38,292 bases of DNA from NCBI GenBank assembly GCA_938048785.1, contig CALIUJ010000104.1, positions 1 through 38,292 on the forward strand, written 5' to 3'. Both the position numbers and the translations under genes were made by a program. The notes beneath the pieces were generated by a model. It was not told the origin of the DNA, did no database searches, and was given only the letters and a program-made list of their open reading frames with translations. Below are positions 8,277-18,301 of the stretch, piece by piece. This stretch comes from an uncultured Archaeoglobaceae archaeon. GTDB lineage: Archaea > Halobacteriota > Archaeoglobi > Archaeoglobales > Archaeoglobaceae. Position 1 is the first letter of the stretch; every line of letters begins with the position of its first letter.

Positions 8277-9140
8277 ATGAACTCGAAACTCGAAGAAATT
8301 TCAGATGGTATTTTCGCCTACATCCAAGGAAGAGGGGAGTGGTTTGTGAACAACACTGGGCTAATATCAACTCCAGAATTCTCGATTGCAATCGACAGCG
8401 TTGCAAATGAAGAGAGGGCGAAGACTATGCTCTCAAACTTTAAAGAAGTTCTTGAATCGCGGATCAAGATTCTCGTGAACACCCACGGACATGGAGATCA
8501 CGTTTGGACAAATCACCTTTTCAACGCAACTTCGATGTGTCACGAGAACTGCAGAAAAGATACGATTATGGCAAATCCCGAAATCTTCAAAGCCATTTTC
8601 CCAGAGTTCGACTTTAACGGTGCAAGGGTTACACCTCAAGATATAACCTTTTCAAAAGAAGCGAAAATCTACGCTGGAGACTTAGAAATCCGATTGATTC
8701 ACCCGGAAATTGCGCACACCAGTGGAGATGCGTATGTATACGTTCCAGAGAGAAAAATAGTTTTCTGCGGAGATCTACTTTTCGCAAAGCCTTGCACTCC
8801 CTTCGTCTTGATGGGGAGCATAAATGGAAGCATTAGAGCACTCAAAGAAATCTTAAGCCTTGAGGCTAAAATCTACGTCCCGGGACATGGAGAGATCGCA
8901 ACCAAAAATGAAATAGGGGAAGCGATAGAGTACTTGGAATTCGTTTACAACGAAGCGAAGCAGAGAATCGAGAAAGGTATGAGCTTCTACGAAGCAATTG
9001 AAGACGTCGACCTTGGAAAATTCAAAAACTGGAACGAAAAAGAGAGAATCGTGGCGAACTTGGCAAGAGCTTATGCGGAGTTGGGCAAATATGAAATAGA
9101 TCTCTTTGAAGTTGTGAGACTTATGAGGGGTCGAAGATGA
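8277..9140 (+). CDS. Metallo-beta-lactamase-fold hydrolase
   Basis: A 287-residue MBL-fold metallohydrolase. The HxHxDH metal motif is visible as THGHGDH near residue 65, with further ligands in HTSGDAYVYV (near 143), CGDLLF (near 161) and PGHGE (near 201). The C-terminal helical part (about 215-287) is typical of glyoxalase-II/RNase-Z-like relatives but gives no substrate. The start follows a TATA element at leaderless spacing. The FAH-family gene begins at its stop (ATGA), so the two probably act in one degradation route for an organic acid or ring-cleavage product. Confidence 0.88.
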   Translation: MNSKLEEISDGIFAYIQGRGEWFVNNTGLISTPEFSIAIDSVANEERAKTMLSNFKEVLESRIKILVNTHGHGDHVWTNHLFNATSMCHENCRKDTIMANPEIFKAIFPEFDFNGARVTPQDITFSKEAKIYAGDLEIRLIHPEIAHTSGDAYVYVPERKIVFCGDLLFAKPCTPFVLMGSINGSIRALKEILSLEAKIYVPGHGEIATKNEIGEAIEYLEFVYNEAKQRIEKGMSFYEAIEDVDLGKFKNWNEKERIVANLARAYAELGKYEIDLFEVVRLMRGRR

Positions 9141-10123
9141 AGCTCGCAACGTTCGAAATCGGAAACGAGAATAGAATAGGCTTCATCGAGGGTGGAAAGA
9201 TCATCGATTTGACCTTAGCTTATGCCTCTTACCTAAAAGAGGTCAAAGGCGAGTCAAGAGCCCTGAGGACTGCGAAAGCCATAATTCCCCCGAACATGCT
9301 TGACCTACTTGATAAGGGCGAGAAGGCGATGAACGAAGCCAAAAAAGCCTACGACTTTGCAGTCGAGAAAATAGAGAAGGGAAAAGAGTTCAGCGTCTCG
9401 GGAAAGAGAGTTGTCTATGAACTCAGCAAAGTGAAGTTAAAGGCTCCAATCCCAGTTCCAAGGTTTATGGTCGACTTTTCAACTTTTGAAGAGCACGTGA
9501 AGATGTCCTTCGAGAAGCTTGGACTTAAGATTCCGGAAGAGTGGTATCAGATGCCAGTCGGCTACAAAATGAATCCCTTTTCCGTAATAGGACACGAAGA
9601 AGACGTTATTTGGCCAAGTTACTCTCAAATCTTAGACTACGAGCTCGAATTTGCGATTTGCATAGGGAAGAAGGCTAAGAATGTTCCAAAGGAGAATGCT
9701 ATGGATTACGTTTTTGGTTACACGATTGCAAACGATGTAAGTGCAAGAGACACGGAGTTCATCGAGCTCAGAGCCATGCCCTTGGGACCTTTAAAGAGCA
9801 AAGACTTCGACACTGCAACGCCGATGGGACCGTGGATCGTGACAAAGGATGAGATCAAGGATCCGCACAACCTTAAGATGTCTGCAAGGGTCAACGGTGA
9901 AACATGGTCGGAGGCGAACACGAAGGACATGCGTTGGAAGATTCCGGATTTGATTTCACATCTTTCAAAGGATCAAACCATTTACCCAGGCACATTCTTA
10001 CTTTCTGGCACACCAGGAAAGGGTTGTGGATTGCACTTGGGCAAATTCCTAAATCCCGGAGACGTCGTTGAACTTGAAATCGAGGGGATTGGTGTGCTGA
10101 GAAACAGAATCGTGAAGCCATAA
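9137..10123 (+). CDS. Fumarylacetoacetate hydrolase (FAH) family protein
   Basis: A 328-residue FAH-superfamily enzyme. The family cleaves or hydrates beta-dicarbonyl, acylpyruvate or 2-keto-pentenoate compounds using a divalent metal. The metal-binding acidic residues are visible in DYELEFAICIGKKAKNV near residue 175 and in GYTIANDVSARDTEF near 195. C-terminal PGTFLLSGTPGKGCG and GDVVELEIEGIGVLRN are standard family stretches. The long N-terminal domain (about 1-105) matches the two-domain FAH form. It overlaps the MBL-fold gene by 4 bp. The specific substrate cannot be assigned. Confidence 0.92.
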   Translation: MKLATFEIGNENRIGFIEGGKIIDLTLAYASYLKEVKGESRALRTAKAIIPPNMLDLLDKGEKAMNEAKKAYDFAVEKIEKGKEFSVSGKRVVYELSKVKLKAPIPVPRFMVDFSTFEEHVKMSFEKLGLKIPEEWYQMPVGYKMNPFSVIGHEEDVIWPSYSQILDYELEFAICIGKKAKNVPKENAMDYVFGYTIANDVSARDTEFIELRAMPLGPLKSKDFDTATPMGPWIVTKDEIKDPHNLKMSARVNGETWSEANTKDMRWKIPDLISHLSKDQTIYPGTFLLSGTPGKGCGLHLGKFLNPGDVVELEIEGIGVLRNRIVKP

Positions 10124-10145
10124 AAATAGTTTTGCATTTTTAAAG
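10124..10145. terminator. AT-rich convergent junction
   Basis: Only 16 bp separate the FAH stop from the stop of the convergent transporter. The plus strand carries TTTTG and TTTTT runs after the FAH stop, the oligo-T type of signal used by archaeal RNA polymerase. Efficiency cannot be judged. Confidence 0.35.
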
Positions 10146-11466
10146 CTCGCTTTCCTTTCCTCTAATTTTCGAAACGAAGAAATGCCTCAATACCTTGTGC
10201 GCGTTCCTCAGGTCTTCAAAAAACAGCTTTGGTAAGTTTAAAACTGCATTCTTAGCAGGTTGCCCAAACTCGTCGTAAAATCTAAGCAGTGGGAAGATGA
10301 ACAAAGAGGATACAAGTGAGAAAAGAAAAAGCACCAGATAAGATTCTTCCTCGAAGAATGCAAGTTCTAAGAGTAGAATTCCACCAAAAATGCTACCCAA
10401 TGCAGAAAAGAAATCTTGCATCCAATTGCCAATTGCGTAAAAAGGTGCAGAGTGCTTCCTGTGCGTCATGTCTGCAACAGCGTTCATGAAGGCAATCGTT
10501 GGCGCAGATGTGTAAAATCCATGGAGAAGGTAAGCAAAGAAGAGGAGAGGTAGAGACGCACCAAACTTAGAAAGGATAAAAAAGATCGCTGAGAGATTAA
10601 AGAGAGCCACAGAAAGTGCAAACAATGGTTTATTCCCAAAACGATCCGATATCGTCCCGGCAAGCCTTAGAGAGTATATCGAGGACACGTGAGCTACGAA
10701 GGCAAAGGTAAAAACGAGCCAAATTGGATACCCGAGAACGTGCAGAATGTAAACCGCGAAGAACGTGCGTGAAGCGTTTGATGAAAAGCAAAAAATAGAG
10801 TTCAAGAGGGTCCATCTCACAAAGTTGCAGTGCTTGAATGGCGTGATAAGGCTGGGCTCGCTTATTCTCCTTGATCTCGCATCTTCAATGTTCCTCAAAA
10901 AGTAAACACTTACGATTCCAGATAGAAAAGCCAAGAAGAACAAAGTTGAAAAGGCGGAGCTATTGAGTTTTTCAAAGAGCCAAATCTGGAGTAAAAGGAT
11001 AGGCATTGCAGCTATCTTTCCATAAGCCAACCTCTTAGATAACTTTTCACCAAGTTGTGCACCGAAAAAATAGGTCACGGGTCCAAGAGCTCCAAGCCAC
11101 TGTTAGCAAATCTTCACAAACGTTAAAAATAAGGTAGAAAAATGCGAATGCCAAGATTTCATAAGGACCGTCTATAAAAGATACTATTGCAATCGCTAAG
11201 ATTGAGTTCTTGGCTACGAAGCTCGCAAAAACCGCTACCTTTTTCCTACTTCTCTTCTCAACGAACTTCGCCGAGATTATCTGAGTGATCGTGGTCATGT
11301 AAGGTATCGCAACCAAAAGCCCAATCAAAAAGGAGTTTGCACCGATAACAGCGAGATAAGAGCTTATAATAGTTGCAGTGAGCAAAGAAAAAGTTATTTG
11401 GGAAAAAATACCCTCTCTAATGAAATTTTTCAGACTTCTCTCTGGATCGTGAAACTCCACGTTCAT
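10140..11466 (-). pseudogene. MFS transporter split by a one-base frameshift
   Basis: Two reverse-strand frames together encode a normal-length major facilitator (about 441 residues, 12 predicted membrane segments). The upstream frame (ATG 11466 to TGA 11047) has the first membrane segments and ends AWSSWTRDLFFRCTTW. The downstream frame resumes with FFGAQLGEKLSKRLAYGK and continues to 10140. Removing one base from the six-A run at 11065-11070 restores TRDLFFGAQLGEK. A homopolymer sequencing error, a phase-variable tract, transcriptional slippage or recent inactivation would all look like this. The substrate is unknown. A TATA-like CTTTAAAAA lies about 30 bp before the start. Confidence 0.85.
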
Positions 11467-11558
11467 CGGTTGCAAATTCCGGAGCTGTTTTTAAAGTTTA
11501 GCACCATTGGATACTTTCTTTCCACCCTCCTTTATTTTTCCAGCTCATTTATCAGGCC

Positions 11559-12788
11559 CTAAAATTCAAAGACTTCGAGCTTCGCGATCTTTTTCGTTTC
11601 TTCCTCGTATTTCTTCAGCTCTTGCAATCGATAATCTTCCTCAAGCGCCTTCTTCAACACTTCAACGTCGGAATCGATTCTTATCTCCCTCGTTCTACCA
11701 TATCTTCCCTTCGAGATCACGACGGAGTTTATTACACCAAGGGAGTCGAGCTCAGAGAGGAGATCGCTGACTCTGCGCTGAGTGAGGGCTTCAACGCTGA
11801 TCTTCGAGCAAAGTTTCTTGTATACGCAATAAGCTTCGCCAGTCGTGAATTTCTCTCTGCTTTCTGCGATCAAGGTCATGCTGTAGAGTAAAATCTTGGT
11901 CTGCAAAGGAAGCGTGCGAACTGTTTCGACCATGTAATCGGTTTCGATCTTTTTAACCGCTTTTCTAACGTGCTTTATCCTAATCTTAGAGTCGCTTTCT
12001 CTCTCTGCGATCTCAGCACTGACTCGTAACAAATCCAAGGCTTTCCTCGCGTCTCCGTGTTCCTGGGCTGCAATTGCAGCGCAGAGCTGAATTACGCCGT
12101 CTTCAAGAACTCCCTCGTTGAATGCCATCTCTGCTCTTTGCTTGAGAATGTCTTCTAATTGCAAAGCGTTGTAAGGCGGAAAAACAAGCTCTTCTTCGCT
12201 CAAGGAACTCAAGATCCTTGCATCGAGAAAGCTCTTAAACTTTAGATTGTTTGAAATTCCGATAATGCAGACCTTAGCATTCTCGAGCTCAGAATTAATC
12301 CTTGTCAAACTGTAGATTGCTTCCTCGGCTCTTTTAACGAGCTTGTCGATCTCATCCAAGACCACGAGAAGCTTTACTCCAGAGCTTTCTATCGCGTTCT
12401 TCACATCTTCGTAAACTTGATCCGTAGGCCATCCTGTCATCGGCACGTTTTTTCCAAGGCGTTTTGCAAGCGTTGCGAGGACTCGGTAAGCGGTGTCTAC
12501 GATTTCACAGTTTATGTATTGCGCCACTACATTTGCGTTCAATCTCTTGCTCACTTCCTCAAGATTTTTTAGCACAAGCTTCACGGTCGCAGTCTTTCCC
12601 GTGCCGGTTTTACCATAGATGAAGATGTTTGAAGGTGTTCCACCCTTCAAGAGAGGAGAGAGGAGCTCGACAAGCTGTCTTATTTGCTCCTCTCTGTGCG
12701 GGAGATTTTCTGGAGCATAGCTATGCCTTAAAACATCTCTATTTTTAAATATGTTCACGCTGTTAAGAACTTTGTCGAAGAGGTTCAT
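11559..12788 (-). CDS. cdc6: Cdc6/Orc1 replication initiator
   Basis: A 409-residue AAA+ origin-binding protein that recognises origin repeats and loads MCM. Walker A GKTGTGKTATV is near residue 47, Walker B LLVVLDEIDKL near 125, sensor 1 IIGISNNLKF near 160 and sensor 2 DARKALDLLR near 235. The C-terminal winged-helix domain covers about 310-400. I chose the ATG at 12788, preceded by GGTGAT, rather than a TTG 18 codons upstream. Neither flank has room for a large origin: upstream there are fewer than 100 bp to the next gene and no clear ORB repeats. Confidence 0.95.
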   Translation of the reverse strand: MNLFDKVLNSVNIFKNRDVLRHSYAPENLPHREEQIRQLVELLSPLLKGGTPSNIFIYGKTGTGKTATVKLVLKNLEEVSKRLNANVVAQYINCEIVDTAYRVLATLAKRLGKNVPMTGWPTDQVYEDVKNAIESSGVKLLVVLDEIDKLVKRAEEAIYSLTRINSELENAKVCIIGISNNLKFKSFLDARILSSLSEEELVFPPYNALQLEDILKQRAEMAFNEGVLEDGVIQLCAAIAAQEHGDARKALDLLRVSAEIAERESDSKIRIKHVRKAVKKIETDYMVETVRTLPLQTKILLYSMTLIAESREKFTTGEAYCVYKKLCSKISVEALTQRRVSDLLSELDSLGVINSVVISKGRYGRTREIRIDSDVEVLKKALEEDYRLQELKKYEEETKKIAKLEVFEF

Positions 12789-12885
12789 CGAATCACCTTC
12801 TTCGCCATATATCTCCCCGCTTATAGCTTTTTCGATTTGCAATATTTTTTATTTATGTTTTAATGATATATGGGTAAAGTTCAGC

Positions 12886-14478
12886 TCATTCTCTGCTATT
12901 ATGCAAGGTGAAAAAGATTTCTGCATCCGCAAAGATCTGCTTGATCTCCTCCATAGTCTTGAATGGTCTCCTCTTCAAGATTTCAACCGCTTTTTTCCCC
13001 GCTAAAGCCTCGAGTTGTTCGAGAGTTGCAGTGTTTACCCGAAGTGGCACTTCCACTGCGGTAACACTCCTAAACCCGTGGTCTACAACTCTTGCATCGA
13101 CAAAAGAGCCTCTTTTGTAATTTCCAATTAGTCCCACGAGAATTGGATACGTGGCAATTTGTCTTGCGAAGCTTATTTTTCCCTCTATCTCCACGTGCAG
13201 ATCTGTTATCCTTCTACCCTTTGGTAGAATTTTTCTAAGCATTTTGTTGTCTATCTCCTCCCTAACTCGGTTTTTAAAAGCGTAGAAGTAGCGTTTATGC
13301 TTCATCAACCTTGTATAGCCCTCCTTTTCCATCGGAGTTCCACGAAATATCTTAACTTGTCTTATGTTTATCCTCCGCAAGAGCAAGTTTCGGTTCATGA
13401 CCTCTTGCAGAAAATCGAAGTTTGCTTCAAAGGTCTCCTTCGTCTCCCCCTTAAGTCCGATGACGAAGTTTATGCCAGGAAGAAAATACGGTAAGCCATT
13501 GTAACCAACCGCTTTGCCATAGCGGTTTATGAGCTCTATGGCGATCATCACCTCTTCTGCGGTAGCACACAAAGTGTTCTTTCTAATCACCCTCTCGTCT
13601 GCGCTTTCCAAACCAAAGGCTGCGACGTTTCCTGGGGTTTGGTAGATTACAATGGTCTTTATTACCTCTTTCGCCTCATCGCGATGTTCTGCAATCGTCT
13701 TTGGGTTAACGTTGTCCAAGTGTAGTGTCTTTATCTTGGGACAAGAAGCCCAGATTGCTCGATGAAAGTTCTTGATCTTCTCCGGATTTGGCTTTGGAAC
13801 GTCGAAGCTGAAGTCCGCAAGATATGAGAAGAAGTCCGTCTGCTTCCCAATGCGAAAATGTCTAACGCCAACGTCGTAGAGGGCTTTTATTTCTCTGACA
13901 ACGTTTTCAGGATCTCTAAAAAATGGAGATTGGAATCTCTCTATACAAAAAGAGCACTTAGCCCAATAACAACCACGATAAGTCTCTATTTCGCAGATCA
14001 AGTTCGGAAACCATGGATGCTGTGAAACTACTTCCGCGCCAGCTAAGAGATACTTCTCAAAATCGAAGGGCAAATGAAGGGCTTCACAAAGAGCCATTTC
14101 AAAGGGAAACCCAATGACTTCGATACCGCTGTCCTCCAAAGCTGTAATGTCCTTTTTTTCCAACTCGAGGTAAATGGGTCCGACTAAAACATTCCTCCTC
14201 GCTAAATTCAGAGAGAAGAGCTCTTTTTTGCCAAGAGGTTTTCCTCCAATGTAGTTCCCAGGCACAGCGATTCCAGCAATTATAAAAAGGAAGTCAAAGT
14301 CTCGGATTTTTTCCTTCAACACTCTATCTTCCCTGAACGCGTCTATCGTAGTGTAAAATGCGTCAATTTTTGCACTTCTAAGCATTCCGTAAATAAATCT
14401 CGGATAAGGTGAAACATAGGGCGGAACGCCGAGACAAGAGGGTTCGTCGACGTAGCCGTCGAGTATTAAAGCCTTCAT
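12886..14478 (-). CDS. Radical SAM protein with C-terminal helix-hairpin-helix (COG1031 type)
   Basis: A 530-residue protein. Residues about 1-150 form an N-terminal domain resembling the B12-binding-like fold found in some radical SAM enzymes. The radical SAM domain follows, with the cluster motif in YRGCYWAKCSFC near residue 177; the spacing is C-x4-C-x2-C rather than the standard C-x3-C-x2-C. The last 60 residues contain a helix-hairpin-helix (LEALAGKKAVEIL and TMEEIKQIF), suggesting nucleic-acid contact. This matches the archaeal COG1031 group of unknown reaction; tRNA or DNA modification is possible. Its ATG overlaps the upstream nucleotidyltransferase stop (ATGA). Confidence 0.85.
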   Translation of the reverse strand: MKALILDGYVDEPSCLGVPPYVSPYPRFIYGMLRSAKIDAFYTTIDAFREDRVLKEKIRDFDFLFIIAGIAVPGNYIGGKPLGKKELFSLNLARRNVLVGPIYLELEKKDITALEDSGIEVIGFPFEMALCEALHLPFDFEKYLLAGAEVVSQHPWFPNLICEIETYRGCYWAKCSFCIERFQSPFFRDPENVVREIKALYDVGVRHFRIGKQTDFFSYLADFSFDVPKPNPEKIKNFHRAIWASCPKIKTLHLDNVNPKTIAEHRDEAKEVIKTIVIYQTPGNVAAFGLESADERVIRKNTLCATAEEVMIAIELINRYGKAVGYNGLPYFLPGINFVIGLKGETKETFEANFDFLQEVMNRNLLLRRINIRQVKIFRGTPMEKEGYTRLMKHKRYFYAFKNRVREEIDNKMLRKILPKGRRITDLHVEIEGKISFARQIATYPILVGLIGNYKRGSFVDARVVDHGFRSVTAVEVPLRVNTATLEQLEALAGKKAVEILKRRPFKTMEEIKQIFADAEIFFTLHNSRE

Positions 14479-15470
14479 CCTCCTTGAATCTTCGCATTAC
14501 CGCCGATTATCGAAGCGGTGAGCTGAATGTTTCTTATCTCACATCTATCGTCGACGATGCTCCTCCAGAGCTTCACCTTGGAAAGGCATGTTTTATCGAA
14601 GATTATGCTCTCGCTTACATCCGATGACTCGATTCTGCAGTCTTTACCGATGAACGCGTAGGGACCAATTATACTCCTTCCCACGATCTTCGCTCCCTTT
14701 TCAATCACGACTGGCTCGATTATCTTCACAGATTTTTCGATTTCCGCGGATCTGTCCACGTAGTGATCAGTATAACTCTTGAACGCCTCTATGTAAGAAT
14801 CCGCGTTTCCAACGTCATACCAGCTCCCGTTGTAAATGGTCCCATAAACCTCTTCGATTTCGCAAAGGTAGCTTATGAAGTCTCCGAGGTTGTCGCTCTT
14901 CTTTCTGCTTTCAACAAACTCGAGAAGAATATCGATGCTTTTTCTTGGCAAGAAATAAACGCCAATACCAATCAAAGTCGAGATCGGCTTTTCGGGCTTC
15001 TCATAAAACTTTGCTACTCTTTCTCCATCGAGTTCGGCAACTCCGTATCTCTTTGCAAGCTCAAGATCGCCGACGTCGTAAAGAGCAATCACTGGTTTAT
15101 TTTTTTGCAAGAACTTCCCATAGAGCTCTTTCAAAGAGAAGGAGAAAACGTTATCGCCAGCAACGACGAGGAGATCTTCTTCGATCGTTTTGGCGATTTC
15201 AGCCAATGCTTTAACTGCTCCAAGCTTTTCTTCTTCGCTTTTTGTGTTTTCCGCAATTACCTCGACCCTTTTACCCTTCGCCCATTCCAAAAAATCTTCT
15301 TCAAACCTCTTGTTGGTCGAGACAATCGCAGAGATTTCGAGCTCAACTACTTTCTCGTATACGATGTCGATTATCTTCTTACTACCAATTGGGAGTAAAG
15401 GTTTTGCCCTTGATTTCGTAATCGGCCAAAGGCGAGTTGCGTAACCTCCAGCCATGATCACCGCTTTCAT
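14475..15470 (-). CDS. Sugar-phosphate nucleotidyltransferase
   Basis: A 331-residue NTP-transferase. The nucleotide-binding start MKAVIMAGGYATRLWPITK is classical for enzymes that make NDP-sugars from sugar 1-phosphates; KPLLPIGSKKIIDIVYE and VVAGDNVFSF follow. The C-terminal quarter (about 250-330) has left-handed beta-helix hexapeptide character (AKIVGRSIIGPYAFIGKDC). It could be a mannose-1-phosphate guanylyltransferase or a glucose/N-acetylglucosamine-1-phosphate enzyme; the sequence does not decide. I chose ATG 15470, because it starts the conserved fold and lies about 25 bp from a TATA element, over a start 26 codons upstream. Confidence 0.9.
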   Translation of the reverse strand: MKAVIMAGGYATRLWPITKSRAKPLLPIGSKKIIDIVYEKVVELEISAIVSTNKRFEEDFLEWAKGKRVEVIAENTKSEEEKLGAVKALAEIAKTIEEDLLVVAGDNVFSFSLKELYGKFLQKNKPVIALYDVGDLELAKRYGVAELDGERVAKFYEKPEKPISTLIGIGVYFLPRKSIDILLEFVESRKKSDNLGDFISYLCEIEEVYGTIYNGSWYDVGNADSYIEAFKSYTDHYVDRSAEIEKSVKIIEPVVIEKGAKIVGRSIIGPYAFIGKDCRIESSDVSESIIFDKTCLSKVKLWRSIVDDRCEIRNIQLTASIIGGNAKIQGG

Positions 15471-15488
15471 CACCAGAATTGCATGGTA

Positions 15489-15500
15489 AAAAATAAAAGC
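15489..15500 (-). promoter_or_regulatory. TATA element of the nucleotidyltransferase operon
   Basis: Read on the reverse strand, GCTTTTATTTTT is centred about 25 bp before the ATG at 15470. The GGTG directly against the ATG is too close for an effective Shine-Dalgarno sequence, so a leaderless start is likely. Confidence 0.5.
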
Positions 15501-15521
15501 TTGTCGGAAGGCTGTGTGGCT

Positions 15522-15553
15522 GCACAAGTTAATTATAACCTCGCACAACTTAA
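15522..15553 (+). promoter_or_regulatory. TATA element flanked by an 11-bp repeat, NOG1 promoter
   Basis: TTAATTATA (15529-15537) is centred about 24 bp before the GTG start at 15557. GCACAAGTTAA (15522-15532) and GCACAACTTAA (15543-15553) are near-identical (10 of 11) and 21 bp apart, two helical turns. They overlap or flank the TATA element and the expected transcription start, so a repressor site is possible. Confidence 0.5.
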
Positions 15554-15556
15554 CTC

Positions 15557-16659
<1,103 letters not shown>

Positions 16660-16690
16660 CTAACCACCTCCTCAAAGCCAAGCTCGTAAA

Positions 16691-16701
16691 GAATATTTAT
16701 C
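16691..16701 (-). promoter_or_regulatory. TATA element of the ferredoxin gene
   Basis: Reverse-strand GATAAATATTC is centred about 37 bp before the ATG at 16659. The expected start near 16671 leaves a short leader that contains the strong GGAGGTGG ribosome-binding site, in contrast to the many leaderless genes around it. Confidence 0.55.
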
Positions 16702-16844
16702 TTTTTTGCTTTTTTCCCTTCGCTCAAAAAATCGATCATAAAAGGATCGTCTTAAAAACTTGGAGATCGCGAAGGCTATGAAACTGAGGCACAATTCCAT
16801 CATCGTTTTTCGAGAAAACTAAGCTAACAAAAGGAGGACGGGTT

Positions 16845-16905
16845 CAACAGATTTTTTTCTCAAAAAATTTGAATTTCTCTATAAAAATTTTGAACCAAAT
16901 CTCGT
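16845..16905 (-). terminator. Oligo-T terminator region after the TIP49 gene
   Basis: Just past the TIP49 stop the reverse strand carries successive T runs (TTTTTATAG, TTTTTTGAG), and GGTTCAA/TTGAACC at the ends could pair across about 45 nt. This suits archaeal oligo-T termination. The rest of the 16660-16909 spacer holds the ferredoxin promoter and no convincing RNA gene or ORF. Confidence 0.4.
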
Positions 16906-16909
16906 GGAA

Positions 16910-18247
16910 TCACATCCCAAGCATCTTCTCTTCCCATCTTTTCAGATATTCCGAGCTCTGGCTGACGTCGCTGAAGATACTCGCAGCTCTCTCGACATCT
17001 TGTAGCTCGATCTTTCCCGAGTTTCTCAACTTCGCAAATTCATTTGCGGGGGCAAGCAGTTGAACCGCGTATCTAAGGCTCATCTTCTCTCCAATGTCGG
17101 TCAGCTTCTCTATCGCCTCATCAGAAATAGTTACACCCATCTCAACCGCTCTAATCTCCAATATCGTCTTGATCTCATCCCTCGAATACTGCTCGGTTGT
17201 GATAATGAGCAATCTATCAAGCAAGTCCAAGGGTATACCATGGGGCGCAACTATGTCGGTGCCACGAATCTTTGCAAAGCCACGATTAGAAGCCAATATT
17301 ATTATTGGAGCCATCTCGGATTCCGTAGCGCGATTCATAAATGCGAAGAGCTCAATATCCATGAGGTGAGTTTCGTCGATGAACAAAACCCCGGGCAAGA
17401 GTTCTGCTCTTCCCTCTTCGATCAATCTCTTAACTTGTTCATCCACCGCCTGCCTAACTTCGTTGTCTATCTCTCTGCTACCCCCACCAAATAAACTGAA
17501 TATACTTCCTCTCCTCGCATTTGCTTCGTCAAAGTCGTGAAGCGTTAAAACATACGTGAACTCTCTTTCTTTCTCAACCTTTCCGGAAGGCACTGGAACT
17601 ACTTCGTCTTCACCTATGTCGAATTTCTTCCTCGCTTTTTCACTTTTTCCAAGCTTGCTAACTCTACCCGTCTCTTTGTCCACTATTATCACGTCTCCGA
17701 TCTCAACGTTCTGCGAAAGGAAATACATCGCCACCCTGCTTCCTACGCTAAAACTCCTTTTCTCGTCTTTTGTCGCAAGCGTCAACGTTGCGGATTCTGG
17801 AATCTTCTGCGTTGGATTGTATGGATTCGGGATCATGTTGTAATCCAAACCAACGACTTCCCCTTCGAGAACAACTCTTTGCTCCCTTATTCTAACCCCA
17901 ATCGCCTTACGCATCGCTTGAATAAGCGCCTCGGTCTTCTTCATCTCCGCACTGTAGAATTCGCTTGCAGAAACTTGCACAAATGGAACGTCTTTTCCAA
18001 GCTCTTTGCTTATCGCAACTGCTATCGCTGTTTTTCCAGTTCCCGGTGGACCTGCGAGTAGAATTCCTCTTCCAGCCATTTTTCCTTCCTTTATAAGTCT
18101 AACAATAACCCCTGCCGCCTCTCTTGCTTTTTTCTGCCCAACAAGTCCATCCGCAACATCTTTTGCTCTCAGATTTTCATCCAAACCTAAACCACGTATG
18201 TGGGAGTGGGCTCCAATTCTCTCGAATCTCCCAAGCTCCCGTATCAT
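16910..18247 (-). CDS. TIP49/RuvBL-family AAA+ ATPase
   Basis: A 445-residue homologue of eukaryotic Pontin/Reptin (RuvBL1/2), near full length. The N-terminal stretch RIGAHSHIRGLGLDENL is a hallmark of the family. Walker A GPPGTGKTAIAVA is near residue 66, and the inserted OB-like domain II follows (about 120-240). Walker B reads GVLFIDETHLMDIE near 290, and sensor motif LASNRGFAKIRGTD near 320. In eukaryotes these rings serve chromatin remodelling and assembly of box C/D RNPs and other complexes; the archaeal role is unsettled. It is transcribed divergently from the GTPase/DUF2073/Zn-ribbon operon, with a TATA element 27 bp before its ATG. Confidence 0.95.
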   Translation of the reverse strand: MIRELGRFERIGAHSHIRGLGLDENLRAKDVADGLVGQKKAREAAGVIVRLIKEGKMAGRGILLAGPPGTGKTAIAVAISKELGKDVPFVQVSASEFYSAEMKKTEALIQAMRKAIGVRIREQRVVLEGEVVGLDYNMIPNPYNPTQKIPESATLTLATKDEKRSFSVGSRVAMYFLSQNVEIGDVIIVDKETGRVSKLGKSEKARKKFDIGEDEVVPVPSGKVEKEREFTYVLTLHDFDEANARRGSIFSLFGGGSREIDNEVRQAVDEQVKRLIEEGRAELLPGVLFIDETHLMDIELFAFMNRATESEMAPIIILASNRGFAKIRGTDIVAPHGIPLDLLDRLLIITTEQYSRDEIKTILEIRAVEMGVTISDEAIEKLTDIGEKMSLRYAVQLLAPANEFAKLRNSGKIELQDVERAASIFSDVSQSSEYLKRWEEKMLGM

Positions 18248-18267
18248 CGCGAGAAGTCGTTGGAACT

Positions 18268-18280
18268 GCTATATATCTTT
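18268..18280 (-). promoter_or_regulatory. TATA element of the TIP49 gene
   Basis: Reverse-strand AAAGATATATAGC is centred about 27 bp before the ATG at 18247 with no Shine-Dalgarno sequence, indicating a leaderless transcript. Confidence 0.6.
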
Positions 18281-18301
18281 GATCCACGCAGCATGGATAA
18301 A

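Noticed and set aside
11495-11558. Possible origin repeats next to cdc6 (TTTCCACCC, TTTTTCC)
   Set aside because: The spacer is under 100 bp and the match to archaeal ORB sequences is poor. No repeated or dyad ORB elements were seen on either side of the gene.
16778-16822. 14-codon ORF MKLRHNSIIVFREN in the ferredoxin/TIP49 spacer
   Set aside because: No ribosome-binding site or well-placed TATA element, and composition typical of chance.
16839-16896. GGTTCAA / TTGAACC pair resembling a tRNA T-arm
   Set aside because: There is no acceptor stem, anticodon arm or CCA-compatible end around it. The pair spans an AT-rich stretch and is better explained as part of the TIP49 terminator region.
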